In this document: positions 17,764 through 29,480 of the stretch, one piece after another
How positions within the stretch are numbered: the stretch's first letter is position 1
Layout: every line of letters starts with the position of its first letter
NCBI GenBank assembly: GCA_039105265.1
Contig: JAPFFF010000006.1
Location: 6,448,001-6,512,000, forward strand
Direction: 5' to 3'
Length of the DNA stretch: 64,000 nt
Source: Tritrichomonas musculus
Lineage: Eukaryota > Parabasalia > Tritrichomonadida > Tritrichomonadidae
The notes under the pieces: generated by a model
Seen by the model: only the letters and a program-made list of their open reading frames with translations
The model's database searches: none
Told to the model about the DNA's origin: nothing
Position numbers and translations under genes: made by a program

Positions 17764-18832
17764 TATCTGGGGGTCGTCCATTTCACCCACTAACGAGACT
17801 CTTTACCGGGCATAACCACCACGAAAATCGTCACGGGATGGTCACAAACGAGGATCTCTCAGTAACTACCCATTTAAGGGCCATTTTCGACGAATTTCGT
17901 ATCTAGGGGTCGTCCATTTCGAGCACCGTAACTAGACCCTCCGAGTGTGCGATTCACGCAAGAAATACATGATGGACATGTCACGTCGGAGTCACTGAAA
18001 CCACTGTTCTGACGATGTGCTTGTCGTCACGGAAACAGCCCATTTAAGGCCCATTTGGGGCTCTTTTGGGGACTTTCGAAAGACACGTTTCCATGCTCGT
18101 AACTACCCATTTAAGGGCCATTTTCGACCATTTTCGTATCTGGGGGTCGTCCATTTCGAGCACCGTAACTAGACCCTCCGAGTGTGCGATTCACGCAAGA
18201 AATACACGATGGACATGTCACGCGAGGAATTTCCGATAGGCATAACTCGTCGGAGTGCTGAAAACAGCCCATTTAAGGCCCATTTGGGGCTCTTTTTGGG
18301 ACTTTTCGAAAACGCGTTTCCATGCTCGTAACTACCCATTTAAGGGCCATTTTCGACGAATTTCGTATCTAGGGGTCGTCCATTTCGAGCACCGTAACTA
18401 GACCCTCCGAGTGTGCGATTCACGCAAGAAATACATGATGGACATGTCACGTCGGAGTCACTGAAACCACTGTTCTGACGATGTGCTTGTCGTCACGGAA
18501 ACAGCCCATTTAAGGCCCATTTGGGGCTCTTTTGGGGACTTTCGAAAGACACGTTTCCATGCTCGTAACTACCCATTTAAGGGCCATTTTCGACCATTTT
18601 CGTATCTGGGGGTCGTCCATTTCGAGCACCGTAACTAGACCCTCCGAGTGTGCGATTCACGCAAGAAATACACGATGGACATGTCACGCGAGGAATTTCC
18701 GATAGGCATAACTCGTCGGAGTGCTGAAAACAGCCCATTTAAGGCCCATTTGGGGCTCTTTTTGGGACTTTTCGAAAACGCGTTTCCATGCTCGTAACTA
18801 CCCATTTAAGGGCCATTTTCGACCATTTTCGT
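17764..18832 (+). repeat. alternating 237/229-bp satellite in the subterminal region
   Basis: Units start at ATCTRGGGGTCGTCC: 17901, 18138, 18367, 18604, with the next copy of the phrase at 18833. Spacings are 237, 229, 237 and 229 bp, so two unit types A and B alternate as a 466-bp composite present twice, almost without differences. A shorter, diverged unit occupies 17764-17900. Each unit contains ACCCATTTAAGGGCC and CCCATTTGGGGC phrases. The near identity points to recent unequal exchange or copying. Confidence 0.9.
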
Positions 18833-18866
18833 ATCTGGGGGTCCTACGCGCCACCCCTACACTACT
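18833..18866 (+). repeat. right terminus of the Polinton
   Basis: A last partial satellite phrase runs into CCTACGCGCCACCCCTAC and ends ACTACT, after which the sequence becomes extremely AT-rich. TTTTTA (18867-18872) would be the flanking duplicated target if the family's 6-bp rule holds. Exact end is uncertain by a few bases. Confidence 0.55.
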
Positions 18867-20952
18867 TTTTTAATACTTAATAATAACATATATATAATTA
18901 TATATAAATTTAATAAATATTGTACCATCTATTTTTTAATTTGGACGAATTTATATGGATTATTAAATCGACGATATCTCTTTGGAATATTTATTTTTTG
19001 AAAATTTGATCATGGATTCAGATGCATATTGCATTAAGAAAGAAATATCATTTCTGCTATTTGTTTTAAAATTCTTTGATGGACGAAAAAAATTGCTTTT
19101 TTTTAAGGATCTGCCTCCTCAAAAATGGCCCTAATTTATTGAATTAAACTTAGCCAACAAATATGATATTTTATATATTATTTATATATCAATTTTAATA
19201 TAAATCGTACTGCTCAATTTCGAGATAAAATGAATTTAAAACCAAACAAATAAATATTGAATTCTTTTGTTTGATTATTATCTGAGATTAGAGTTTTTCA
19301 GAAAGTTTATTTTACATAGAAATTTCAATGGTTCCTTCAATTTACATTCAATTTTTTTGAGAGAAATCACACTCTAATGCGTTTCTCTTGCACTGAAGTA
19401 ATTTGTATTAATTCATCAATGAAAAATTAATTAGTGCTAAAATTTATTTTTAAATCATATATTCTTTTTTAAATAACAATGAATGAACAGTATTATTAAA
19501 TTCAACATTTTCAAAATATTCCATAAAATACAAAAATATCAGAGAATATTTGCATTTCACGTAATTTTAAAACTAATCTTTTATATTAAAATGTAAATAT
19601 CAAACAAAATTATGAAATCTAAAATTACATATTATTCATAAATGAAATAGCTTATCAAGAATTTTACCATATTTAAAATGAACAACATTAGTGTGAATGT
19701 ATATATCATCAAAAATAATTCTAATTTTTCTATATTGTTTTCATATTTTTTTTAGATATTTTGAAAATCGAATTATAACCTATTATAGTATATCTTAGGC
19801 AATTGATATTAAATTATAAAATGAGATTTATTATTCTTAAAAAAGAATAATTAATTTAAAATAAGAATATGAGTAGTTTTGTTCTGACGAAATTTGATAA
19901 CTTTACATGAAATTATATTTTTTTTGTATAGTTTATTTTTTATATTTTTGTGAATAATAGGCGGTTAGAAAAACTCTATCTGAGATGAATATCTTACTCA
20001 TTTTTGAAAAAGGTATGGAAACTCTTTTTCAATTCAATAAAGGTAATTACACTTTGATGTATATGATAATTTCCATGCATATTAAATTATAATTAATTAC
20101 TTTATATTTAGCAAATTTTATCAAATAAATTTTAAAATTCTATCTAGGAATTTTCAAGATATTTTAATTAATAATTTTTGAGAGGTTTACAATTTGATTA
20201 AATTGAAAATAATATATGACTATATATAATGATAAATAAGTTGATAAAATAAAATAAAATAAAATAATAACAGATAATAAATTAAAATTTCATTTTTCTT
20301 TTTATCTATATATAAATAGATAAAAAAATGTAAAATATTCAATTTTGAGACTTTGCACTTGGGAATTCAATTTTGAATCATTAAATATTCATGCTTTGAA
20401 ATTTTGAAAGGTAAAAAAAACATTCAATTTTGATATAAATTCTTTTATTGACCTATAACAGCTTTTGTATTCACCGTAAATTTTGTGTTCTTTATATCTC
20501 GAAAATTTCTAGATAAAAATTAAAATAATCTTTTTATTTATATGCAATTTATAAATATATATAAATATATCCAATTATAAAATAGTCTACAATATATTTT
20601 TTAAGAAAAATAGTTTATTTTATTAAAATACAAATAAAATATAAATATATAGCTTCACAAAAGTTAATTATTTAATTTGCTTTATTTATTACAAGTGAAT
20701 TTATTTTATTAATAAAATTTTAAAGTATCAAAACAAAAAAATAATAACTCCTCATATTTTCTCATATTTTTTTGAAAATTGGTAAATCAATTATTCATAG
20801 GTATTATGCTCCAAAATTTTGTAATCAAATATGTCTCTAGGCAAATAATAATTTTATTATTTTTGAAGTAAAAATATTCCATATTCATCAACTTTTCTCA
20901 GAAAAAAAATTGAATTAAAAAGAGTGTAATTACCTTTGAGTCGACAAAAGTA

Positions 20953-21734
20953 GAGGTATTCTCTTTGAGGATTTTGACTGTATTTTTTTAAAAAAATATA
21001 AAAATTAAAGCGCATTTATTTAATAAATGATACATTAAAAATTGCAAAATTATTTATGCGCTAGTTTTTGAGAAAATTCGATTTTATAAAAAAAATTATT
21101 TTTTTCAATGTTTATGAGCCATTCAAAACCGTAAAATATCGTAGAAAAAAATTGAAAGAAAAATGTTCCAAAATGCCACTTTAATTTTATTAAAAATTTT
21201 GAATATTTTTGTAATTATATGTACGTTAAAAAACGTTTATTTTTTATTTTGAGTCTAATAAATGAAACATATTTTCCAAAAAATTGGCCGCATAAAATCA
21301 CTAATGCTTCTAGGAATAAATTCTCATGGCCAATATAATCATTATATTAAAGATGTAGAATCATATAAAGACAATTTTTGAAGTTATCATCTGTTTTTCT
21401 TGAAAAATGCTTTTTGGGTTTGAAAGTATGAAGAGTGCAGATTTTGCAGTTTCTGAATAAGGAAATAATTAGAAATTTTCATTTATTGTGACAATACTTT
21501 GGAATAATGAAGATATCCAAAATATATTCGATGTTATAAATAAAATGATATAATTATATTTGTTAACTAAAATATGATTTTTTCTTCAATTTAATATTCA
21601 AATCGTCATTTAAACATTTTATAGATTATTTTGATGATAAAAAGAAATAAAAATAATCTGTATTTAGCTCAAAAAATTAAAAATACATTTTAAAGAAGAA
21701 AAATGACCGTTAAGTCACTTAAGGTGAATACCTC
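20953..21734. mobile_element. Tc1/mariner-like relic, 782 bp, TA-flanked
   Basis: The ends read GAGGTATTC and GAATACCTC, each bounded by TA (20951-20952 and 21735-21736). Inside that core the two ends keep weaker inverted likeness for about 20 more bases. No transposase remains. TA duplication and size fit a non-autonomous Tc1/mariner element, but the well-conserved terminal match is short. Confidence 0.4.
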
Positions 21735-21954
21735 TACAAAAGTTTTTAGTTTTTTTATATGTTCTTAATTTTTTTATTTATTAGAAAATGAAATAAAAAA
21801 AAGGCCATGTTTTTCGAGTGGATTTGGAGATCTTATATGATGTTATCAATTTTTTGTATAGTTCATATCATTGATGATATGAATTTTATAATTGACCAAT
21901 AAAGATGAAATTTTTTTGACCAAAAAGGTTAATTTATTTTTTTATAGTATTTCT

Positions 21955-22350
21955 TCCAAAGACACAAATAAACTCAACAAAATAACTAAATAAGAGTAGT
22001 TTACAAAACAATTCTTAGGTATATCCCAGCGCAATGTGGAAAAGTAAACCATGCAAAGATAATTATTTTAGAATGTCTTTTCCTAAAGCTCAAGCAAATT
22101 CAAAAAACTCACTAAATAAAAGCGATTTACAAAATAATTCTTTTATTAATTCCAGTATGTTTTATTTTTCTTATAAATAAATAAATTATCGATAGTTTTT
22201 TCATCATGTCAACTATGTGCTAGAATTTGTACGATAGTTATTTTGTAAATCGCTTTTATTTAGTAAATTTGGCGAATTTGCTTGAGTTTTAGGAAAAAAT
22301 ATTAAAAATGAATAATCTTTGCTTGGTTTGCTTATCCACGATGCTTTATA
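21955..22350. repeat. foldback with three related units
   Basis: A unit containing CTCAAGCAAATTC and ACTAAATAAAAGCGATTTAC at about 22025-22145 recurs inverted at about 22225-22350 (GTAAATCGCTTTTATTTAGT ... GAATTTGCTTGAG). A third, weaker direct copy lies at about 21955-22020. The arms are about 120 bp around an 80-bp centre. Probably a MITE-like relic; no clear target duplication found. Confidence 0.5.
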
Positions 22351-22671
22351 ATAAACAATAAAAATGGAAAAAGTGATTTGAACGAATTGAGAATAGAATT
22401 TTTAATATAAATATGAAGAAAATTAGAAAACAATTTCCTTCATAAACTAATAATTTTCAAAATTTTGAAATTCGCCTTTTAGGTAAAAAAAAATTCGCCT
22501 TTTAGGTTAAAATAATTCATATCACAAATGATATGAATATAAAAAAAGAAAAATTTCGAGTTCTTCCTCATGAAATATAAATTACTTATATAATTATATT
22601 TAAAAATAATAGGGGTAGAATAGATATAACACTGTTAAGGTGAAGTGACCATCACAGTATTCAAAAAATAA

Positions 22672-22805
22672 AACTTTTTGATAAATGTAATAAGAACTTT
22701 TTGATAAATGTAATAAGAACTTTTTAATAAATGTAATAAGAACTTTTTGATAAATGTAATAAGAACTTTTTAATACATGTAATAGAACATTTTGAAAAAT
22801 GTAAA
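22672..22805 (+). repeat. 23-bp tandem repeat (left arm)
   Basis: About five copies of AACTTTTTGATAAATGTAAT plus AAG at a 23-bp period, the last ones diverged. Three to four inverted copies stand at about 27705-27790, at the other end of the 5.2-kb segment. Confidence 0.8.
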
Positions 22806-23655
22806 TTTTAGATCTAAAATTATTCGAAAATTTTATCAAATCATAATGAAACTATTATTGAACACAGCGGCAAGATTATTATGGTATCTTTGAAGTTATT
22901 AGTACGATTTCCAATTAGTACGATTTATCTTTGCTGATTTCCATTTCCAAAATTGGAAATAATTGATATCGAATTCAGCAAAAAGATTTATTATTTACAA
23001 ATTAATTCTGCAAAAAATAAAAATTATCTTCAACAAGCGCCATTATGATCAGATTAAAACTAGATTAAATTTTAATATGTAATGTATTTCCAAAAAAGTA
23101 GGATAAAAGTTACTTCTACTAAAAATTAAGCTCTTTAAAGCAAAATATTAATTTTTTAAGCGGTTCCCATGTCCTTTTAAAATGAATTATTTTTTTAATA
23201 TATTAAATTATTAAGATATAGTCCAATAAATTTTAGTAAAAGGATTTAATTTTGTACAAAACAAGATAAATGGAATAATTAATTAAATGTGTGGGGACTC
23301 AAAAAAATTTTTGATTGGCTAAATATTGAATCTTTTTCTTCGAAATTTTATTAGTAATATAATAATATTTTATGTTTATTATATTTTTTAAATTAGTCTT
23401 TTTTTATATAATAAATTGGATTATGAATATTAAGTGTAAATAATGATTTATTGGCAAATATTTTAAGTAGTGATTTTTACATCAAATAAAGCTTTTTGAA
23501 GCAATGAATAAAATTAAATATTAGCAAATCAAATATATATACAAGCATTTATTATCGAATATAAATTATAATTAATTATTCGTCAATTCTTTCATAAAAT
23601 TGTGAAATCGGAGATTTTTGTCACATTTTGGAAAAAATTTAGCAATTCAGTTATA

Positions 23656-25117
23656 TAGTTGGTGGACATAATTCTGTTTTGGAGACATAATTATGTTTTC
23701 ACATCATTTCTATATATTCAAATTGGACTTTTAAAAAAACAATTGTAGAACAATTAATATCATATTGGATACATTCTATTCACCGATTTTCATTCACTTT
23801 TATCAAACTAAATTTGATCATAAATATGATATCGAATTTCTAATTTCTGAATATTTTTTTATTATTTGAAAATAATTATAATTTACTTTTCATCTATAAT
23901 TAAAATGTATCATTATTATTTATTGAAATAAAATAGATAATTAGAAAAAATGGTTTCATTTTCATTTCACTACTCAAAAAACTCATTTCATATCACATTT
24001 CATGCTTTTACCATAAAAAAAAGGTTGTTTTAATTTGCTCTAACATAGTTATTATTTTAGAATATAGTGTATATATTATATTTTAGAAAAAAATTTATTG
24101 AAATAATAATTATATAAAAAGAAAAAGTGTTTTCAAAATATGACAAAAATCATTCATACAAAATTACTAATTTTGAAAAATGAGTTTATTTTATTTCAAA
24201 TTAGATGCAGTATTAATCATCTATATGATGCATATAATATATTAAATATAATAATATGGTTGAAAAAGAATCAATCTTGGAAAAAATTCATTTTTCTTTT
24301 TTTCATTCAAAATCGTTCATAAATCACTCATGCATAATTGATATGATTTCAGAATTACATTATTTGATAACACATACAATGAAATATATTATTAATCCTC
24401 TAAAAATCATTGTTGCCCATCAAGATTTCAGGTTTTTCTAAGAAATATACAAATATCACTTTTTTATTTTTTCTATTATAATAGCATTAAAAATAGCAAT
24501 TAATCAATAAATATTAGGTAAGTATAGAAGAACTATTAAAATAATGAAAATAATTTTTCAATGTCTAAAATTGAAAGTCTTTTTATGTTATTTCAGAAGT
24601 TACTCTTTTTCATTAAGGTAATAGATCTTGAGTAGAACCGCCAATTTTATTCTTTCAATATCATTATACTGTATGCCTTATATCAAATATTTAAATAAAA
24701 ATTTAAAAGTTTTTATTGTTTATTGGAAAAAAACAAAAAAGTGATATGATTTTTAACTTTATTTTTTGCATCAAAATTTTCTTATATGAAAGTTTTTAGA
24801 TAACAATTATCTGACAAAATTATATCATTACTGATTATGAATTAATGATATTATTATTAAATCCCAAGTTTCAATTATTGAGAATAAAATAAGCATTTTG
24901 ACTTTTTTTACATTAATGGCAAAATTTCATATAAATCACAAATATAATAGCTCATTTAATTAAATAATGATGTACATAAAATACATTATTAAAGTATATA
25001 ATATTATATAATTATCTTTAAAAAGTATTGAGAAAAATGTGTTTTATTTTTGTGTACCATTCAAAAAGTTGAGCAAACATGATTATGTCCCAAAAACATA
25101 ATTATGTCCACCAACTA
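23656..25117. mobile_element. Tc1/mariner-like relic, about 1.46 kb
   Basis: The inverted ends share TAGTTGGTGGACATAATT and a further ACATAATTATGTTT-type phrase over about 45 bp, with TA on both sides (23654-23655 and 25118-25119). The terminal style and length suit Tc1/mariner. Short open frames inside (24140-24441) do not show DDE motifs, so any transposase has decayed or was never there. The relic sits within the 5.2-kb inverted-repeat segment. Confidence 0.55.
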
Positions 25118-27058
25118 TATTTTATTTATTATATTATAATATATATCTTTATATTTATTTTTAATCAATATAAAAAAATAAAATTCATATTTTACTCGAG
25201 CATCACCATTATTTTTATATTTTATTATTTTTTAGAAATTGAAACAAATATTTGGATTAATATGATGACAGTAACTATAATTTTTTTATTTTTTATTAAT
25301 ATTTGTAGTATATAAATAATAACATATGCAAATAAAAATTCATTTATAATTATTATAAAAAGATATACACTCAAAAAAAATTTGAATGTGATTGGAGTAT
25401 TTTTGAATTGTAAAAATTGATAAGTTTATCTTTTCTTTTTGTTTAGTTTATACGTTATTCTATGAATTTTTTGTAAAAAAATAAAATTTATTTTTAGAAA
25501 AAGTGAATGCTTTTTCAGGGTTTTTTTCTCTTTTCTATATAACCGCTATTTTACAATTAAAATAAACCATACAAAATGATACTCAGAAAATATATTCAAA
25601 ATTTTGAATTCAAACCGTATTTTTAAAAAATGTATTATCTCAATATATAACAGAAATATAAATATATAAATATTATAATAACATATAAATAAATATATAA
25701 ACAATATTTAATCATATATATCAAATAAAACACTATTTTAATATAAATATATTTGTTTTAAAATTTGTATTATGATATTATTTTTTGTTACATTATTATA
25801 TCTTATTGATTATTTAATAATATATATTTAAAAATGAAATAAAATGTAAACAAATAACTACACAAATAAATAGATAATAATTATATTATATAACCTATTA
25901 AATAATCAAGTATTATTAAATAATTCAATGATATAACACAAATTTTGTGAGATATTAGATTCTTTTCTCAATTTGTAAATTTTCATATTCTATAAATATA
26001 CATAAATAAATGAAAACATACAAGAAACTATTTTTTTAAACTTACTTGAGATTATCATAAAATGAAATATTCAAGCCTAAGGAGCTTAATTTTGAATTAG
26101 CCAACAGAATCTAATCTATTAATTCTATGTTTAATCGACAATAGTCCCAAAATTCATTTCTTAAAACACATATTTAGACATCAAAAGGCCTAAAACTTCA
26201 GAAAAAAAGATCAAAATCCATGTTTGTTGAATCCCATATTTATTCTAGATTCACAATTAAAATAAAAGAAAACTCTCTTTGAAATTCAAAATTTCAAAAT
26301 GAATCATAAGTAATGATCGTTTAAAAAATCATACTTTGCAACTCTAAAAAGAGTTTTTAGTGAATAATCAAAACTTTTATTAGCCAATTCTCAAATTGAA
26401 AAGACTTAGCATTCCATTCAAAAAAGAAAATTATCAATTGCGTATGTAAATAGTTAAAACCCAAGAGTATTATAATAAAAAATACATATTTTATTTTATT
26501 TTAATTTTTTCAATTATTCCTATTCAAAAAAATTCAATGACGACTGAAAAATAAAAACATATATTTAGCTGCGATCAACGAATAAATACTTATAAATAAT
26601 TAATAATTCCAATTAATATTATATTATAAATATAATATATCAAATAAAAGATTTTTTATTCCAAACAAAACTCCACCCACCTTTAATTAATTGATGTTTT
26701 AAAATAATTCATTTAAATAATTCTGAAAATAAGTTACTGTATATTAAAAAATATAATAAATTATTCGCATTTATTTAATTTTTAAGATTTGACAAATATT
26801 TTTTAAAATATCTTGCAATATTGTAAGATATCTTATAATATTTTTAGAGCCCTATTTTGATAACATTATCAAAAATTGTTAGATCTCTCACAATTTAAGT
26901 AAAATATTAAAAAATTGAATATTTTTATTTTTAATCTATTAAAACATCATATGTTTATAAAAATAATATCTAATAAATAATTTATTCATTTAAATTATGT
27001 TTGGTCTTTTAATCTCATTGATATAGTAAAAATTTACCATTTAAAGATAAACGCCTTT

Positions 27059-27690
27059 GAGTATTTCAGAAATTTCTTTTAAAGATCTAAGATGATTGCT
27101 ATTGAGTATTTTAGAAATCGCTTTAGCAGTTAGAAGATGATCGCTACAGTGTATTTCCGAAATCATCTTCAAAGATCTAGGATAATCGCTATTGAGTATT
27201 TCGGGAATCGCTTTTAATGATCTAAGATAATCGATATTGAGTATTTCGAAAATCGCTTTTACAGTTCTAAGATGATTGTAATTGAGTATTTTGGAAATCG
27301 TCTTCAAAGATCTAGGATAATCGCTATTGAGTATTTCAGAAATCGTTTTTAATGATCTGAGATAATCAATATTGAGTATTTCCTAAATAGTCTTCAAAGA
27401 TTTAGGATAATCACGATTGAGTATTTCGTAAATCTTTTTTAAAGATTTAAAACAATAGTTATTGAGTATCTAGGAAATCGCTTTTGCAGTTCTAAGATGA
27501 TCACCACTGAGTATTTCGGAATTCGAATTTAATTATCTAGGATAATCGCCATTGAGTATTTCGTAAATCGTCTTTAGAGATCTAAGATAATCACTATTGA
27601 GTATTTCGGATATTTTTTTTAAAGATCTAAGATAATCGATAATGAGTATTTAGTAAATCCTTTCCAATTTTGGATATAAAAGGCGCCAAA
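27059..27690 (-). repeat. 45-bp minisatellite reading as 15-residue protein repeat
   Basis: GAGTATTT-type unit starts occur at 27059, 27104, 27149, 27194 and on to 27644, every 45 bp with no length change over 14 units although units differ at many sites. On the minus strand the unit reads about LRSLKAISEILNSDY; 27041-27307 is open for 88 residues in this frame, while units to the right carry several in-frame stops. An indel-free period of 15 codons suggests a decayed repeat-protein exon rather than random satellite. Confidence 0.75.
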
Positions 27691-28336
27691 ATTATAAATC
27701 TTTTATCAAAAAGTTCTTATTACTTTTATTAAAAAGTTCTTATTACATTTATTAAAAAGTTCTTATTACATTTATCAAAAAGTTTTATTTTTTGAATACT
27801 GTGATGGTCACTTCACCATAACAGTGTGCTATTTATCATTTCTAAAAATAATATAATTAAAAAAATAATAAAAAATAGTTTTTTGAATTAAGATAACCAG
27901 ATTAGAATTCAATTTTTAACAAAAAAATAATTTATTTTTATCTTAAATTCCTCTCGAAAAATATGTCTTTTTTATATTATATTTATCATTAATACCATCA
28001 TTAAAAAATTATATTTTGAAAGAAAAATGATTTGTCGAGTGGATAGAAGTTTCCATACCTTTTTTTTAAATATTTTTTTTATATATAATATCATACATAA
28101 CAATATAAATTTTATTAATAAATCTTTTTTGATCTCTTTTATTTCATTTATAAAATCCAGTTTTGTTCGCATTTTTTAAAAAATAAATTGAATGGTTTAT
28201 GTATAAATATATTGTTTTTTAAAAAACAAATATTTTTACTCCTATGGAATAAATTATTTTTTTATAGTTAAAAATCAGAATAATATAATATTATAATACA
28301 TATATATTAATATTGTTTAATTTTGAGGACCCATGT

Positions 28337-28352
28337 TAGTTCTCGCACCTCT
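28337..28352 (+). repeat. isolated hAT-like element end
   Basis: TAGTTCTCGCACCTCT is identical to the right terminal repeat of the element at 53713-55091. No matching left end was found nearby, so this may be a solo end of a broken copy. Confidence 0.45.
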
Positions 28353-28576
28353 TAAAATCCAAAAATTTGCAATTTTTGATTAACGGAAAAAACCTCATCA
28401 AAGTTTAATACATGTCTAATATTGTTTTATCATATTATTAACATATTTAAAAATAGCATGAAAGTGCTTAATTCAAATCTCATAAAAGGCATAATGAGAA
28501 AAAAATGCTTTTTTAAGAAAAAATCAATTTAAAGATGAACGAGTCGATAAAAACTTGTTTATTTATTTTTAATATA

Positions 28577-28812
28577 TTAGGAATTTAAAAATGAAAATAA
28601 CTAAAAATTGGATATATATATTAATTAAAAATATATTATATTTATATAAAATTATATATTATATAAGGCTATATATATTTACTAAATATGATATATTTAT
28701 TAATATAAAAATATTTCAAATCTAAATAATCACTATATACAAAACAACTCGTTTTTCTAACCCTGTAGCTCTTGTTGAAATGACGTTGATATTGCTGAAG
28801 AGCAATTCAAAA
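28577..28812 (+). repeat. direct repeat copy 1 (mate at 33831-34052)
   Basis: About 195 bp, from TTAGGAAT to TTTCTAACCCTGTAGCTC, matches 33831-34024 in the same orientation, 5.25 kb apart. Both copies continue, after a variable patch, with CTGAAGAGCAATTCAAAAC. In this copy the patch holds the first of two TTGTTGAAATGACGTTGATA phrases. Confidence 0.75.
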
Positions 28813-29480
28813 CCTTTTGTTGAAATGACGTTGATATTGAATTTTAAGTGAGATTAAATATTCAAATATTTTGTATCTTTTTCAAAAAATAGGTTTTAAA
28901 ATATACTTGCAAATATGAAGCTTGCGTTGAATTTCATTATTTAAAAAGTTATAAGTTATACAATGAACATTGGGTGCTTCTAATTTTAATTTTAAATAAT
29001 AGGGAGTATTTTCATCGAATTTAGAACCTTTTATGCAATTTTATTCAAAGAGAAAATATGGCATCACATTTTGAGCAATAAAAAAAAAAGTTATTGAATA
29101 ATTTCTTTTTAACCTTCTTTTTGATTTTATAGATCACCATTATTAGTATACCATTGATCCTATTCCAAAATAAAGTCAGAAATACTTGTAGTAGATCTTT
29201 TTCTTGTATCTATTTAAAACATAAAACGAATAAGGATCTTTAACTATGTTTTAACTATACTTGAAAATTATCTATCTATATTACTATTATAATTCTTTGG
29301 TATTTTCATGCCTGATAAAGTTATTGGATCAAAATTCGCTTTTAAAGTAGGATTTTTAAACATTAAAATATCTATTTTCCAAATTGATTAAAAGTGAAAC
29401 TTTTTCTGAGAAATTACCTTTCTATTTGGGAAGGTTTGAATTGTAGATCATTATTAAACAGCATTATTCACATGCAAAAC

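Larger units (their letters stand above)
1..18866. mobile_element. Polinton/Maverick element, right-hand part
   Basis: A block of clearly higher GC than the DNA to its right carries the hallmark Polinton set: protein-primed B-family polymerase, rve integrase, A32/FtsK-like packaging ATPase, double jelly-roll major capsid protein and penton-like protein. Genes lie on both strands and are tightly packed. The right terminus is put at about 18866, where composition drops abruptly; read inward the end starts AGTAGTGTAGG, in line with the 5'-AG start usual for Polinton terminal repeats. The left end, and so the paired terminal repeat and 6-bp target duplication, is outside the window. It looks young: long frames are open and satellite units are nearly identical. 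About one or two possible breaks are seen. No adenain-like cysteine protease was found; it may lie to the left. Confidence 0.93.
22630..27826. mobile_element. 5.2-kb segment bounded by about 110-140-bp inverted repeats
   Basis: Both ends read inward CACTGTTAWGGTGAAGTGAC, continue CATCACAGTATTCAAAAAAT and pass into arrays of a 23-bp unit (AACTTTTTGATAAATGTAAT plus AAG). The inverted match spans over 100 bp. No flanking target duplication was recognised. Inside lie a TA-flanked relic and a 45-bp minisatellite but no intact transposase. It may be a large non-autonomous DNA transposon; two separate insertions of one short repeat in opposite orientation cannot be excluded. Confidence 0.5.

Noticed and set aside
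18867-20000. Search for host genes next to the Polinton end
   Set aside because: Only short AT-rich frames occur; nothing supports a gene.
22672-22805. CRISPR-like array
   Set aside because: The 23-bp units are contiguous without spacers; this is a plain tandem repeat in a eukaryotic genome.
22600-22839. 79-codon open frame on the minus strand
   Set aside because: It is made by the 23-bp tandem array; the protein is a simple repeat (SSYYIYQKVL type).
24140-24441. Two 60-codon open frames inside the TA-flanked relic
   Set aside because: No helix-turn-helix or DDE signature can be seen; composition is that of random AT-rich DNA.
20009-28062. Possible 8-kb hAT-like element with ends AAAGGTATGGAAACT and its inverse, flanked by TTTTTGAA/TTTTTAAA
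   Set aside because: The tips resemble the element at 32153, but the flanking match is T-rich and imperfect, and the span encloses several unrelated relics. Two separate ends are as likely.
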